Positions 1-9,764 of a stretch of 64,000 nucleotides of DNA are shown here, one piece after another; positions within the stretch are counted from its first letter, which is position 1; each line of letters starts with the position of its first letter. The notes under the pieces were generated by a model. The model had not been told where the DNA came from and ran no database searches. It saw nothing but the letters and a program-made list of their open reading frames with translations. Origin of the DNA: Microbispora oryzae (GTDB lineage: Bacteria; Actinomycetota; Actinomycetes; Streptosporangiales; Streptosporangiaceae); contig NZ_JAFCNB010000026.1 of NCBI RefSeq assembly GCF_017896165.1, positions 17,581-81,580 on the forward strand, read 5' to 3'. The translations under genes were made by a program, and so were the position numbers.

Positions 1-15
1 GCTGTACGGCAGGTA

Positions 16-45
16 GGACCGGCCCGCGGGAAGGGCGGCCGGTCC
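16..45. terminator. Inverted repeat at the left edge
   Basis: A perfect 9-bp inverted repeat (GGACCGGCC at 16-24, GGCCGGTCC at 37-45) with a 12-nt loop. It sits just right of a possible stop codon (TAG 14-16) of a plus-strand gene that would lie outside the window. It could end that gene, or act with the stronger hairpin at 60-87 as a bidirectional terminator facing pheT. No T tract is present. Confidence 0.35.
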
Positions 46-59
46 TCCCACACGCGGCG

Positions 60-87
60 GCGGGTGCCCGGACGACCGGGCACCCGC
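60..87. terminator. Terminator hairpin downstream of pheT
   Basis: A perfect 12-bp stem (GCGGGTGCCCGG at 60-71, CCGGGCACCCGC at 76-87) closed by an ACGA loop, 13 nt past the pheT stop codon. GC-rich hairpins without a U tract are common terminators in high-GC actinomycetes. It would end the long minus-strand transcript that runs through pheST. Confidence 0.7.
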
Positions 88-99
88 GGCGGCGCGTCG

Positions 100-2675
100 T
101 CAGGCTCCGCGGAGCTGCGCCCCGGTCCGCTCGCCCGCCAGGGCCACGGCGGCGGCGCGCGCGGCCGTGGTCTCCTCGACGGTGAGCGTGCGGTCGGGGG
201 CCCGGAACCGCAGCGTGTAGGCGAGCGACTTGTTCCCCTCGCCCGCCTGGGCACCGGTGTAGACGTCGAACAGCCGGATCGACTCCAGCAGCTCGCCGGC
301 GCCCTCGCGCAGCGCCACCTCGACATCGGCGACCGGCGTGGCGACCGGGACGATCAGCGCGACGTCCTGAGTGGCCACGGGGTAGCTGGAGACCGCGGGG
401 GCCTGCACCGGCCCGGACGGCGCCAGCAGCGACAGCTCCAGCTCGACCGCCGCGGTCCGCGGCGGCAGGCCGTACGCCTCGGCCACGCGGGGGTGCAGCT
501 CACCCGCGTGACCGACGATCACCTGCTCGCCGGTCTCCGGGTCGGTGACGCTCAGCGCCGCGCACCGCCCGGGGTGCCACGGCTCGTGCCGGTCCGCCCG
601 GACGCCGAGCTCGACGCCGGCCTCTCTGGCGATCGTGCGGGCCGCCTCGATCGCGTCGGCCCAGGACGCCTGGCGGCCCCGGCCCCACCAGCCCGACCGT
701 TCGAACTCTCCGGCGAGAACGGCGGCCACGCGGACCGGCTGCCGTGGCAGCGCGCGCTCGATCGCGGCCAGTTCCTCCGGCGTGGGACGCCGGTCGACGG
801 CCAGCACCGGGGCCGCCCCGGGGGCGTCCGGCTCCGGCCGGTAGACCAGGCCGATCTCGAACAGCGCCGCGTCGGCGGATCCGCGGCCCACGTTGCGGGC
901 CAGGGTCTTCAGCAGGCCCGGCAGCAGGGTCGTCCGCAGGTAGGGCTCGTCCTCGCTCAGCGGGTTGACCAGCCGGGTCACCCTCCTGCGCGGGTCGTCC
1001 TCGGGGAGCAGCAGGTCGTCGAGGTCGCGCGCGCCGACGAAGGGGTAGGACAACACCTCGGCGTAGCCCGACAGCGCGAGCGCCCGCCCGGCCCGGCGGC
1101 GCAGCCGCTGGTTCTCGGTCAGCCCGGCCCCGGCGGGGGCGTGCGGCAGGACCGACGGCAGCCTGTCGTAGCCTTCGAGCCGGATGACCTCCTCCGCGAG
1201 GTCGTTGGGGTCGGTCAGGTCGGGACGCCAGCTCGGCGGGACGACCGTGATCAGGTCGTCTCCGCGCACGGCCAGCTTGCCGGCGAGGTCGGCGGTGGAC
1301 ACCACGCCGGTCGCCGCGACGCCGTGACCGCCGGCGGGCGCGGGGGCGCCGGCCGCGCCCTCGGTCACCGTGCAGCCGACCTGCTCGAGCCGGCGGATCA
1401 CCGTCTCACGCCCGTACGCCATGCCGGCGACCCGGTCGGGATGGTCAGCCGGGATGGTGATCGTGACCGGCGCCACCTCCGCCTGGGCGTGGGTGACGCC
1501 CGGCTCGGCGACGGCCCCGCCGAGCTCGGTCAGCAGCTGGACGGCCCGCCACGACGCGGCCAGGGGCAGCTCGCGGTCGACGCCCCGCTCGAAGCGCTTG
1601 GACGCCTCGCTGACCAGGTTGTGCCGGCGGGACTCGCGTGCGATGCCGGTCGCGGAGAAGTGCGCGGCCTCGATGACGATGTCGGCCGACTCGGCGGAGA
1701 TCTCGGTGTGCAGGCCTCCCATGGTGCCCGCCATTGAGATCGGCCCCGACGCGTCGGTGATCAGGATGTCGTCCTCGTGGAGCGTGCGCGTCACGTGGTC
1801 GAGCGTCTCCAGTGACTCCCCGGGCCGGGCCCGCCGGACGACGATCGCGCCGGACAGGCGGGACCGGTCGAACGCGTGCAGCGGCTGACCGAGCTCCAGC
1901 ATCACGTAGTTGGTCACGTCGACGGCGAGCGAGACCGAGCGCATGCCGGCCCGGGCCAGCCGCACCCGCATCCACAGCGGGGTCTCGGCGGCGGGGTCGA
2001 ACCCGGTGACCGACCGCAGCACGAAGCGGTCGCAGGCGGTCGGGTCGCCGATCGAGGCCGGCCACGACTCGCCGGTCGCGGCGGGGAGCTCGATCGCGGC
2101 CGGGTCGCGGAACGGCACGCCGAACGCGATGGCCGCCTCGCGGGCCACGCCGCGGATGGACAGGGCGAAGCCCTTGTCGGGGGTGATCTCCAGCTCCAGG
2201 ACCTCGTCGCGCAGGCCGAGCAGCTCGACGACGTCGGTGCCGATCCGGGTGTCCTGCGGCAGCAGCAGGATGCCCGGGGACGAGTCGGCGACGCCCAGCT
2301 CGGCCTCGGAGCAGATCATGCCGTCCGACAGCCGCCCGTAGGTCTTGCGGGAGCCGATCTCGAAGCCGCCCGGGAGCACGGCGCCGGGCAGCGCGACCGG
2401 GACCACGGCGCCCTCGGTGAAGTTGACGGCGCCGCAGATGATCTCGCGCGGCGTCGCCTCCCCGACCTCGACCCGGCAGTGCCGGATGGGCTTCTTGAAC
2501 CCGGTCAGCTCCTCGATCTCGAGGACCCGGCCGACGACCACATTCTTGATCTCGTGGCCGTGGGAGGAGATCGCCTCCAGCTTGAGGCCGGCGGCGGTGA
2601 GCCGCTCGGCGACCTCGTGGGCGGTGACCGCGGGCAGGTCGACGTACTCCCGCAGCCAGGAAAGCGGGACCTTCA

Positions 2676-2676
<1 letters not shown>
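100..2676 (-). CDS. pheT: Phenylalanyl-tRNA synthetase beta subunit
   Basis: The 858-residue beta chain of the heterotetrameric (alpha-beta)2 enzyme that charges tRNA-Phe in the cytoplasm. The protein opens with the typical [13 protein letters not shown] tRNA-binding (OB/EMAP-like) domain lies at about residues 40-150, followed by the B3/B4 editing and B5 domains. The class II-like catalytic-fold remnant comes next, and a ferredoxin-fold anticodon-binding (FDX-ACB) domain fills the last 100 residues. The length is normal for the family. The ATG (2674-2676) shares one base with the pheS stop (TGATG), which indicates translational coupling. A longer open frame continues upstream but only through pheS sequence, so the ATG start is firm. 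Confidence 0.97.
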
Positions 2677-3837
<1,161 letters not shown>

Positions 3838-3891
3838 GATCAGCCCACCGGGCCGTCCTTCGCGCGCGGAGCGTGTGGACAGGCGCCGCGT

Positions 3892-4986
3892 TCAGGCGAA
3901 GTCAGGGGTGCCGGTGGGCAGACTAAATCGGAACTCGGCGCCACCGCCGGGCGCGCGCTGCACGGTGATCGAGCCACCGTGCGCCTCGACCAGCCCCTTG
4001 ACGATGAACAGGCCGAGCCCGGTGCCGCCGCGCCGCCGCCCGTGGCCCCGCCAGAACTGGCGGAAGACACGGTCAACCAGCTCGGGTGCCACACCCTCAC
4101 CCTGGTCGCGGACCGCCACGGCTACTCCCCACTCGACCGGCTCCACCACTATCGTCACCGTACCGCGACCGTGGCGCACCCCGTTTTCCACGAGGTTGGC
4201 GAGGATCTGGTCGATCTTGTCCTGATCCGCCCAGATCTCCGGCAGGTCGCCGAGCACCTCCAGGGCGAAGCGATCCGCCGGCTCCCCCGCCGCGACCCGC
4301 CCGGCGACGATCCGGCGGGCCCGCGCCGGGATGTCCACGACCTGCCGGTGGATCTCCACGCGGCCCGACTCGATCCGCGACACGTCGAGAAGCTCGGTGA
4401 TCAGCCGGGTCACCCGGTCGGCGTCGGCGTTGACGGTCTCCAGCATGACGAGCTTCTGCGCGTCGGTGAACCGCTCCCACTTGGCCAGCAGCGTCGCGGT
4501 GAACCCTTTGACGCTCGTCAGCGGTGACCTCAGCTCGTGGGCGACGGTGGACACGAGGTCGGCGCGGCTGCGCTCGACCCGGGCCCGGGCGGAGGCGTCG
4601 CGCAGCGTGATCACGACCCGGGTGACCGGTCCGCCGCGCGCGGGCGCGCGGACGAACCGCGCGGCCACCAGAAGCTCCTGCCGGCCGGGCAGGTGCAGCG
4701 GGCGCTCCGGCTGCCGGCTGCGGCTGATCAGCCCGCCCTGGGGGTCGAGCCACTTCCACCAGTCGCGGCCGTCGGGGTCACGGAACGGCAGGACGTCGCC
4801 GATCAGCCTGCCGACCGCGGCCTCGCGGCCCACCCCCGTCAGGCGCTCGGCGACCCGGTTGACCATGAGCACGACGCCCCGATGGTCAGCCGCCACCAGG
4901 CCGTCGGGCAGCTCGTCCACGTCGATGAGGTCACTCCCGCCGTCCCCCTCGCCGAGGGCGCCGCCGGGGGTGCCGTCACCACGCAC
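3892..4986 (-). CDS. Soluble PAS-domain sensor histidine kinase
   Basis: A 364-residue histidine kinase without any membrane segment, so it is presumably cytosolic. A PAS fold (about residues 22-135) precedes the HisKA dimerisation domain with the H box VAHELRSPL (phosphoacceptor His at about residue 150). The HATPase_c domain follows with an N box (LANLVENGVRHG) and a G box (GTGLGLFIVKGL). The GTG start (4984-4986) is preceded by GGAGGAG. No response regulator lies nearby, so its partner is unknown. Kinases of this type are found at this position, between the rRNA/tRNA methyltransferase and pheS, in other actinomycetes. The signal sensed by the PAS domain cannot be read from sequence. Confidence 0.88.
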   Translation of the reverse strand: MRGDGTPGGALGEGDGGSDLIDVDELPDGLVAADHRGVVLMVNRVAERLTGVGREAAVGRLIGDVLPFRDPDGRDWWKWLDPQGGLISRSRQPERPLHLPGRQELLVAARFVRAPARGGPVTRVVITLRDASARARVERSRADLVSTVAHELRSPLTSVKGFTATLLAKWERFTDAQKLVMLETVNADADRVTRLITELLDVSRIESGRVEIHRQVVDIPARARRIVAGRVAAGEPADRFALEVLGDLPEIWADQDKIDQILANLVENGVRHGRGTVTIVVEPVEWGVAVAVRDQGEGVAPELVDRVFRQFWRGHGRRRGGTGLGLFIVKGLVEAHGGSITVQRAPGGGAEFRFSLPTGTPDFA

Positions 4987-5105
4987 GAAACCGTCTCCTC
5001 CACCTCTGCCGGACCCCGCGGACGGCCCGGCCCGCAGGCCCGGCGTCCCGGTTCACCGCGACTCCATCGCCGACAATAGCGGGTTTCCGGAGGGCGCCGG
5101 CAGCC

Positions 5106-5939
5106 TCAGGAGGCGGGGGTGGGGGGATGTTCCACCGGATATAAGCTCTGGCGTTGCACCCGGGCGGACGCGTACAGGCAGACCGCCGCCGCGGTGGCGA
5201 GGTTGAGACTCTCGGCCCTGCCGTAGATCGGCACGCGGACCACCTCGTCGGCGAGTTCGAGCAGCTCCGGCGGCAGACCCCACGCCTCGTTGCCGAACAG
5301 CCACGCCGTCGGGCCGGACAGGTCCACCTCGTCGAGCGTCCTGGTCGCCGTCCCGTCCGCGGCGAGCACCCGGAGCCCCGCCTGCCGGGCGTGCCGTACG
5401 GCGTCGGGCACGGGCGCGCCGGTGGCGACGGGCAGGTGGAACAGGCTCCCCGCGCTGGCGCGGACGCACTTGCCGTTGTAGGGGTCGACGGACGCGTCAG
5501 TGAAGACGACGGCGTCGGCCCCGGCCGCGTCGGCCGTGCGCAGCACGGTGCCGGCGTTCCCGGGATCCCGCACGTGGGCCAGCACGGCCACCAGGCGGGC
5601 GCCCGGCGGTACGGCCTCCGGCAGCGGCACGTGGACGAAGCGGCACACCGCCAGCAGACCCTGGGGGGTGACGGTCTGCGTCAGCTCGGTCATCACCTCA
5701 CCGCTGGAGCGGTGCACCGGGATGCCGCGGGCCACGGCGGCGGCGACGATGTCGGCGTGCCGGACCTCGGCGTCCGCGGTCGCGAACAACTCGACCGTGA
5801 CGCCCTCGACGGCCAGCGCCTCACGGACCGCCTGGGGACCCTCGGCGAGGAACGCCCGGTCACGGTCGCGGAAGGCCCGCTTGGCCAGCCGGCGCGCCGC
5901 CTTGACGCGGGGTGACCTGATGTTGGTGAGTTCCGCCAT
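5106..5939 (-). CDS. TrmH/SpoU-family RNA 2'-O-methyltransferase
   Basis: A 277-residue SAM-dependent RNA ribose methyltransferase of the SPOUT class. An N-terminal substrate-binding domain (about residues 1-100) precedes the knotted domain. Motif 1 is HVRDPGNAGTVLRTADAAGA, motif 2 contains LFGNEAWGLPPEL, and motif 3 is SLNLATAAAVCLYA. The target base (23S rRNA or tRNA) is not evident. I chose ATG 5937-5939 because GGGGGGAAGAG lies upstream. An in-frame TTG at 5960 would put the start inside that ribosome site. The gene follows rplT across a strong hairpin, so it is either read through at a reduced level or has its own promoter. Confidence 0.9.
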   Translation of the reverse strand: MAELTNIRSPRVKAARRLAKRAFRDRDRAFLAEGPQAVREALAVEGVTVELFATADAEVRHADIVAAAVARGIPVHRSSGEVMTELTQTVTPQGLLAVCRFVHVPLPEAVPPGARLVAVLAHVRDPGNAGTVLRTADAAGADAVVFTDASVDPYNGKCVRASAGSLFHLPVATGAPVPDAVRHARQAGLRVLAADGTATRTLDEVDLSGPTAWLFGNEAWGLPPELLELADEVVRVPIYGRAESLNLATAAAVCLYASARVQRQSLYPVEHPPTPAS

Positions 5940-5965
5940 GCGGGACTCTTCCCCCCTCAATGTGA

Positions 5966-5997
5966 ATGAGGGCCCGCCGGCGACGGCGGGCCCTCAT
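5966..5997. terminator. Strong hairpin after rplT
   Basis: A perfect 14-bp stem (5966-5979 with 5984-5997) closed by a GCGA tetraloop on the plus strand, 11 nt beyond the rplT stop. It is likely a (partial) terminator that sets lower expression of the methyltransferase, kinase and pheST genes relative to infC-rpmI-rplT. Confidence 0.75.
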
Positions 5998-6007
5998 CGG
6001 AGCGGTG

Positions 6008-6388
6008 TCAGGCGACCGGCGCGTTGACGTCGGACGGCAGCGCCTTCTTCGCGGACTCGACGAGCGTGGCGAAGGTCGCCGCGTCGTTCACCGCGAGGTC
6101 GGCCAGGATCTTGCGGTCGACCTCGATGCCGGCCAGGCGCAGGCCCTGGATGAACCGGTTGTAGGTCATGCCGTTGAGGCGGGCCGCGGCGTTGATCCGC
6201 TGGATCCACAGCCGGCGGAAGTTGCCCTTCCGGTCCTTGCGGTCCCGGTACGCATAGGTCATCGAGTGGAGCATCTGCTCCTTGGCCTTGCGGTAGAGCC
6301 GCGAGCGCTGACCCCGGTAACCGCTTGCCCGTTCGAGAACGACCCGGCGCTTCTTCTTGGCGTTGAGCGCCCTCTTCACGCGTGCCAT
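6008..6388 (-). CDS. rplT: 50S ribosomal protein L20
   Basis: The 126-residue L20, an early-assembly 23S rRNA-binding protein. The start [15 protein letters not shown] and the globular domain with [18 protein letters not shown] match the family over its full length. It sits 20 bp after rpmI in the universal infC-rpmI-rplT operon. In several bacteria L20 represses this operon by binding its own mRNA. I see no obvious L20-type mimic here, but the infC leader is structured (see 7404-7583). Confidence 0.98.
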   Translation of the reverse strand: MARVKRALNAKKKRRVVLERASGYRGQRSRLYRKAKEQMLHSMTYAYRDRKDRKGNFRRLWIQRINAAARLNGMTYNRFIQGLRLAGIEVDRKILADLAVNDAATFATLVESAKKALPSDVNAPVA

Positions 6389-6408
6389 TTTTCAGTCTCC
6401 CCGGGTCG

Positions 6409-6603
6409 TTACTTAGCGAGCAGCTTCTTGATCTTCTTGGTGTCGGCGTCGGACATGACGACGACGCCCTCGAGACGGCGCGTACGGGTGGACGGCTTGT
6501 GCTCGAAAAGGTGCTGCCGGTTGGCACGGCGGCGGACAATCTTGCCGGTCCCGGTGAGCCGGAACCGCTTCTTCGCACCGCTGTGCGACTTCATCTTCGG
6601 CAT
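6409..6603 (-). CDS. rpmI: 50S ribosomal protein L35
   Basis: A 64-residue basic protein starting [15 protein letters not shown], the L35 hallmark. It is full length for the family and lies between infC (131 bp upstream) and rplT (20 bp downstream). It is a small structural protein of the large subunit. Confidence 0.98.
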   Translation of the reverse strand: MPKMKSHSGAKKRFRLTGTGKIVRRRANRQHLFEHKPSTRTRRLEGVVVMSDADTKKIKKLLAK

Positions 6604-6734
6604 GTCAGCCGTCTCTCCCTCATTCGTCCGTGCCGAGACCCGGGCCGGTTTCCCGAGCCTGCGGCAACTGCCTGGCTCCGCGAGACCGTCCCGGTCCCGG
6701 TTTCTTCGTGTCGTCGGCGGCGTCGCGCGATGGT

Positions 6735-7355
6735 TCAGACCGACGTCGCCGGAGGCTGCTCGTCCAGTTCCCCGGCGGAGCCGTCCGTCGAATCGTCCCC
6801 GCGATGGGCCCTGGCCGCGGCCTTCTCGGCCCTGGCCTCGGCCTTCTTCTTGTGCGGCCCGATCACCATGATCATGTTACGACCGTCCTGCTTGGGCTGT
6901 GACTCCACGAAACCCAGCTCGGTGACGTCCTCGGCCAGGCGCTGGAGCAGCCGGAAGCCCAGCTCCGGGCGCGACTGCTCGCGGCCACGGAACATGATGG
7001 TGACCTTGACCTTGTCTCCCGCCTTGAGGAACCGCACGACGTGACCCTTCTTGGTCTCGTAGTCGTGCGGGTCGATCTTCGGCCGGAGCTTGATCTCCTT
7101 GATGATCGTGTGCGCCTGGTTGCGACGGGCCTCGCGCGCCTTCATGGCCGACTCGTACTTGAACTTGCCGTAGTCCATGAGCTTGCAGACGGGCGGGCGG
7201 GCCGTGGCCGCGACTTCGACGAGATCGAGGTCGCTCTCCTGCGCGAGCTTCAGCGCGTCGCCGATGGAGACGATGCCGACCTGTTCGCCGTTCGGGCCGA
7301 CGAGGCGGACCTCGGGCACACGAATACGGTCGTTGATGCGGGGCTCGGTGCTGAT
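6735..7355 (-). CDS. infC: Translation initiation factor IF-3, probable AUC start
   Basis: IF-3 binds the 30S subunit, discriminates start codons and prevents premature subunit joining. The N domain ([16 protein letters not shown] onward), linker helix and C domain ([19 protein letters not shown]) are intact, and a charged Ala/Lys tail follows. I place the start at ATC 7353-7355. GGAGG lies 4 nt upstream, and the resulting N terminus STEPRINDR matches actinobacterial IF-3. A non-AUG start of this kind is the known basis of infC autoregulation in enterobacteria. The open frame extends to a GTG at 7421, but that codon lies inside a terminator hairpin and lacks a separate ribosome site. The protein is 206 residues with the AUC start or 228 with GTG. 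Confidence 0.93.
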   Translation of the reverse strand: MSTEPRINDRIRVPEVRLVGPNGEQVGIVSIGDALKLAQESDLDLVEVAATARPPVCKLMDYGKFKYESAMKAREARRNQAHTIIKEIKLRPKIDPHDYETKKGHVVRFLKAGDKVKVTIMFRGREQSRPELGFRLLQRLAEDVTELGFVESQPKQDGRNMIMVIGPHKKKAEARAEKAAARAHRGDDSTDGSAGELDEQPPATSV

Positions 7356-7403
7356 GGGACCTCCAAAGATCTCCGCTTGGTGCTCGACCGTGCAGGGAAC
7401 ACG

Positions 7404-7431
7404 AAAAACCCCGCACGTCACGCATGCGGGG
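7404..7431 (-). terminator. Attenuator hairpin in the infC leader
   Basis: Read on the minus strand, CCCCGCA (7431-7425) pairs with TGCGGGG (7415-7409) around a 9-nt loop and is followed directly by TTTTT (7408-7404). This is a textbook intrinsic terminator lying about 50 nt upstream of the IF-3 start codon, so it must act as an attenuator and not as a gene end. A leader reading frame (7418-7435) runs through its 5' arm. A GAAA-tetraloop hairpin (7476-7493) lies further upstream in the leader. Confidence 0.72.
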
Positions 7432-7435
7432 TCAC
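7418..7435 (-). CDS. Putative five-codon infC leader peptide (MTPHA)
   Basis: A minimal reading frame GTG-ACC-CCG-CAT-GCG-TGA. It is preceded by TAGGAGA with 6 nt between AGGAG and GTG, as good a ribosome site as any in the region. Its codons cover the 5' arm and loop of the attenuator hairpin, and the stop codon is inside the loop. A ribosome translating it would block formation of the terminator. A 33-codon frame (7432-7533) overlaps it but lacks a ribosome site. The reading is from sequence only; expression is unproven. Confidence 0.45.
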   Translation of the reverse strand: MTPHA

Positions 7436-7553
7436 TGAGCTCTCCTACCGAAAACTCCGGTGTGATCCTTGACCCGTCCGCCTTTCGGCGGATCAGGTGG
7501 GAGGAGGACCTCCGCTTGCGCGTCCAGCGTCATGCCGGACCGATCGAGTGCTT

Positions 7554-7583
7554 ACGTTACCACAACCCCGGAAGGCCCCCCAA
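7554..7583 (-). promoter_or_regulatory. infC: Candidate promoter of the infC-rpmI-rplT operon
   Basis: On the minus strand TTGGGG (7583-7578) and TAACGT (7559-7554) are separated by 18 bp, a fair match to a housekeeping sigma-70 promoter. It lies between the end of aroE and the infC leader and would give a leader of about 190 nt that contains the attenuator. Confidence 0.4.
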
Positions 7584-7599
7584 CAATTCCCCCGCGCGC

Positions 7600-8445
7600 T
7601 CAGCCCGCCCGGCGGGCCAGCTCGGCCTCGCCGGCCGCGCGCATCGCCTCCACGGGGACGTCCGTGCGACCGGTCATCAGCTCCACCTGCCGCACCGCCT
7701 GGTGCAGCAGCATCGGCAGCCCACCGACCACCGTGCGTCCCCGATCGCGTACGGCCGTCGCGAGCGCGGTCGGCCAGGGCGAGTAGACGACGTCGAAGAC
7801 GGCGCCCTTGTCGGGGAGGGAGGCGGCCACCACGTCGGCGACGCCGTCCGCCGCCCCGGACGGGAGCGTCGAGACGACCAGGTCGGCGCCGCCGGGGAGG
7901 TCGCCGAAACCGCGGACGATCACGGTCACGCCGAGCCGCTCGGCGACGCTCAGCGTCTCGCCGGCCCGGGAGGGGTCGCGGACGACCAGGGTGACGGTGG
8001 TCAGCCCCAGCTCGCGCAGGGCGGCCAGGGCCGAGGCGGCGGTGGCGCCCCCGCCGAGGACCGTCGCGCTGGCCGGGGCGGGCACCCCCGCCTCGGCCAG
8101 CGCCCGCACGATGCCGTACACGTCCGTGTTCTCGCCGTGCCGCCGCCCGTCGCGGAAGACGACGGTGTTGGCGCCGCCCACCTCCACGGCCAGCTCCGAG
8201 ACCGTGTCGAGCAGCGGCAGCACCACGCGCTTCAGCGGCATCGTGAGCGACACGCCCGCCCATTCCGGGCCCATCGTCTCCAGCAGCCCGGCGAGGTCGT
8301 CCTCCGCGCACTCGATCGCGTCGTAGCGCCAGTCGTGCAGGCCGAGCGCGGCGTACGCGGCCCGGTGCAGGAACGGCGACAGCGAGTGGGCGACGGGCGA
8401 GCCGAGCACCGCGGCCCGGCGCGCTCCGGCGACGTGCCCCGCCAT
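7600..8445 (-). CDS. aroE: Shikimate dehydrogenase
   Basis: The 281-residue NADP-dependent enzyme reducing 3-dehydroshikimate to shikimate in aromatic amino acid synthesis. Substrate-site motifs are AHSLSPFLH near the N terminus, SLTMPLKR (catalytic Lys) and GENTDVYG. The NADP-binding fold has GGGATAASAL. The ATG (8443-8445) overlaps the mltG stop as TGATG, so it is translationally coupled. In many actinomycetes aroE is followed by aroC, aroK and aroB; here the infC operon follows instead. Confidence 0.93.
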   Translation of the reverse strand: MAGHVAGARRAAVLGSPVAHSLSPFLHRAAYAALGLHDWRYDAIECAEDDLAGLLETMGPEWAGVSLTMPLKRVVLPLLDTVSELAVEVGGANTVVFRDGRRHGENTDVYGIVRALAEAGVPAPASATVLGGGATAASALAALRELGLTTVTLVVRDPSRAGETLSVAERLGVTVIVRGFGDLPGGADLVVSTLPSGAADGVADVVAASLPDKGAVFDVVYSPWPTALATAVRDRGRTVVGGLPMLLHQAVRQVELMTGRTDVPVEAMRAAGEAELARRAG

Positions 8446-9599
8446 CAGCCGTTGTTCCTGTTGAACTCGTCGCGGATCTTGATGAAGTCGGACTCGTTGT
8501 CCGTGAACTTGGTGATGCCCCGCTTCGGATCGGTGGTCACGAACCACAGCCAGTTGCCGTCGGCGGGGTGCAGCGCGGCGTCGATCGCGTGGTCGCCCGG
8601 GTTGCTGATCGGTCCCGGCGGCAGGCCCGGCCGTTTGTAGGTGTTGTACGGCGAGGTGCTCCGCAGATCGGCGTTGGACGCCGAGATGCCGTATTTGTCG
8701 AGGCCGTACATGACCGTGCTGTCCATCGCCAGGTTCATCGGAGGGTTGCGGCCGAGCCGGTTGTAGATCACCCGGGCCACCTTCGGCATGTCCTGGACGT
8801 TCCCCGCCTCGGCCTGGACGATGCTGGCGACGATGATGATCTGCCGGGGCGAGACGCCGAGCTGCTTGGCCTGACCCTCCAGATCGGCGTGCTCCGCCGC
8901 CTGGTTGAAGCGGTCGACCATCTTGGTCAGGATGTCCTGAGCGGAGAGCTTCGGACTGATCTCGTACGTCGCCGGGAACGCGAAGCCCTCAAGGCGGCCC
9001 TTCGCGTACGGCGGGAGCCCGAGATCGGATCGGGAGGCCTTCTTGAACTCGTCGACCGGCTTGCCGGTCGCCGTGGACAGCTCATCGAAGATCTTGCTGA
9101 GCCGCAGGCCCTCGCGGATCGTCAGCTGGTTGAGCACCCGCTTCTTGGGGTCGAGCAGGGTGACCGCCTCGGCCGCCGGCATCCCCTTGCGCAGGACGTA
9201 CTCGCCGGGCTGGAGCGAGGCGCTCTTGCCGGCCGCGCCGATGGCGTTCACGAACGCCCGCGCGCTCGCCACGACGCCCTCGTCGGCCAGCATCTCGGCG
9301 ACGTCGCTGGCGGTGGCGCCCTCCTTGATCTCCACGGTGACCTCGCCCGTGCCGGGACCCGCGAAGTCCTTCGGGACCATCACGCCGCGGACCAGGTTGA
9401 ACCCGTAGTAACCGGCCCCGCCCAGCACGCCGGTGATGATCACAACGGCGAACACGGTGGCGGCGAAACCCTTGCGCCGCTGCCGTTTGCGCCGCCTCCG
9501 GCTCCGCCGCTGCTGGCTGCGGCTGCCGGGCTGGCGACGCCTGGGAGGCCCGTCGTCGTCCTCCGAGCCGAGCAGGAAGTCCATGTCCAAGTCATTCAT
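8445..9599 (-). CDS. mltG: Endolytic murein transglycosylase MltG, copy 1
   Basis: A 384-residue YceG/MltG-family lytic transglycosylase. It cleaves nascent glycan strands at the membrane and is thought to set glycan length. A very basic, Arg-rich cytosolic tail (residues 18-43) precedes one membrane segment (about 44-68). The LysM-like part and catalytic domain follow outside, with the conserved Glu in VQAEAGN (about residue 264) and the signatures [13 protein letters not shown] and FVTTD near the C terminus. I start at ATG 9597-9599, where the acidic MNDLDMDF matches homologues, although its ribosome site is weak. It is followed by aroE and preceded by a second mltG copy. Confidence 0.92.
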   Translation of the reverse strand: MNDLDMDFLLGSEDDDGPPRRRQPGSRSQQRRSRRRRKRQRRKGFAATVFAVVIITGVLGGAGYYGFNLVRGVMVPKDFAGPGTGEVTVEIKEGATASDVAEMLADEGVVASARAFVNAIGAAGKSASLQPGEYVLRKGMPAAEAVTLLDPKKRVLNQLTIREGLRLSKIFDELSTATGKPVDEFKKASRSDLGLPPYAKGRLEGFAFPATYEISPKLSAQDILTKMVDRFNQAAEHADLEGQAKQLGVSPRQIIIVASIVQAEAGNVQDMPKVARVIYNRLGRNPPMNLAMDSTVMYGLDKYGISASNADLRSTSPYNTYKRPGLPPGPISNPGDHAIDAALHPADGNWLWFVTTDPKRGITKFTDNESDFIKIRDEFNRNNG

Positions 9600-9713
9600 A
9601 GTGCGCTGGCCAATCTCTCGGTACGAGCGGCCTGCCGTCAAGCGAGTGCGCCAAACCGAGGGGGGTCGAAAACGTGAGGATCGCGTCCCCCGGAGCGCAC
9701 GCGTGGCGAGCCC

Positions 9714-9736
9714 GGCGTGCCCGCGACGGGCACGCC
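9714..9736. terminator. Hairpin between the two mltG copies
   Basis: A perfect 10-bp stem (GGCGTGCCCG at 9714-9723 with CGGGCACGCC at 9727-9736) and a CGA loop, 28 nt downstream of the upstream mltG-like gene. It probably ends or weakens transcription from the alaS-ruvX side, so that the second mltG copy and aroE may need their own promoter in the 165-bp gap. Confidence 0.6.
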
Positions 9737-9764
9737 TCACCGGGGAGGGGTGTACCGAAGACCA

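Noticed and set aside
1..16. A plus-strand frame ending LYGR-stop (TAG 14-16) at the left edge
   Set aside because: Only four codons are visible. It could be the end of a convergent gene such as one upstream of the 16-45 hairpin, but nothing supports a product.
7356..7421. A 22-codon N-terminal extension of IF-3 from GTG 7419-7421
   Set aside because: It would place the start inside the attenuator hairpin without its own ribosome site and adds residues not found in homologues. The AUC after GGAGG fits better, though the extension is not fully excluded.
7432..7533. A 33-codon frame in the infC leader ending just before the attenuator
   Set aside because: It has no ribosome site before its ATG. 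The overlapping five-codon frame has an excellent one and is the better leader candidate.
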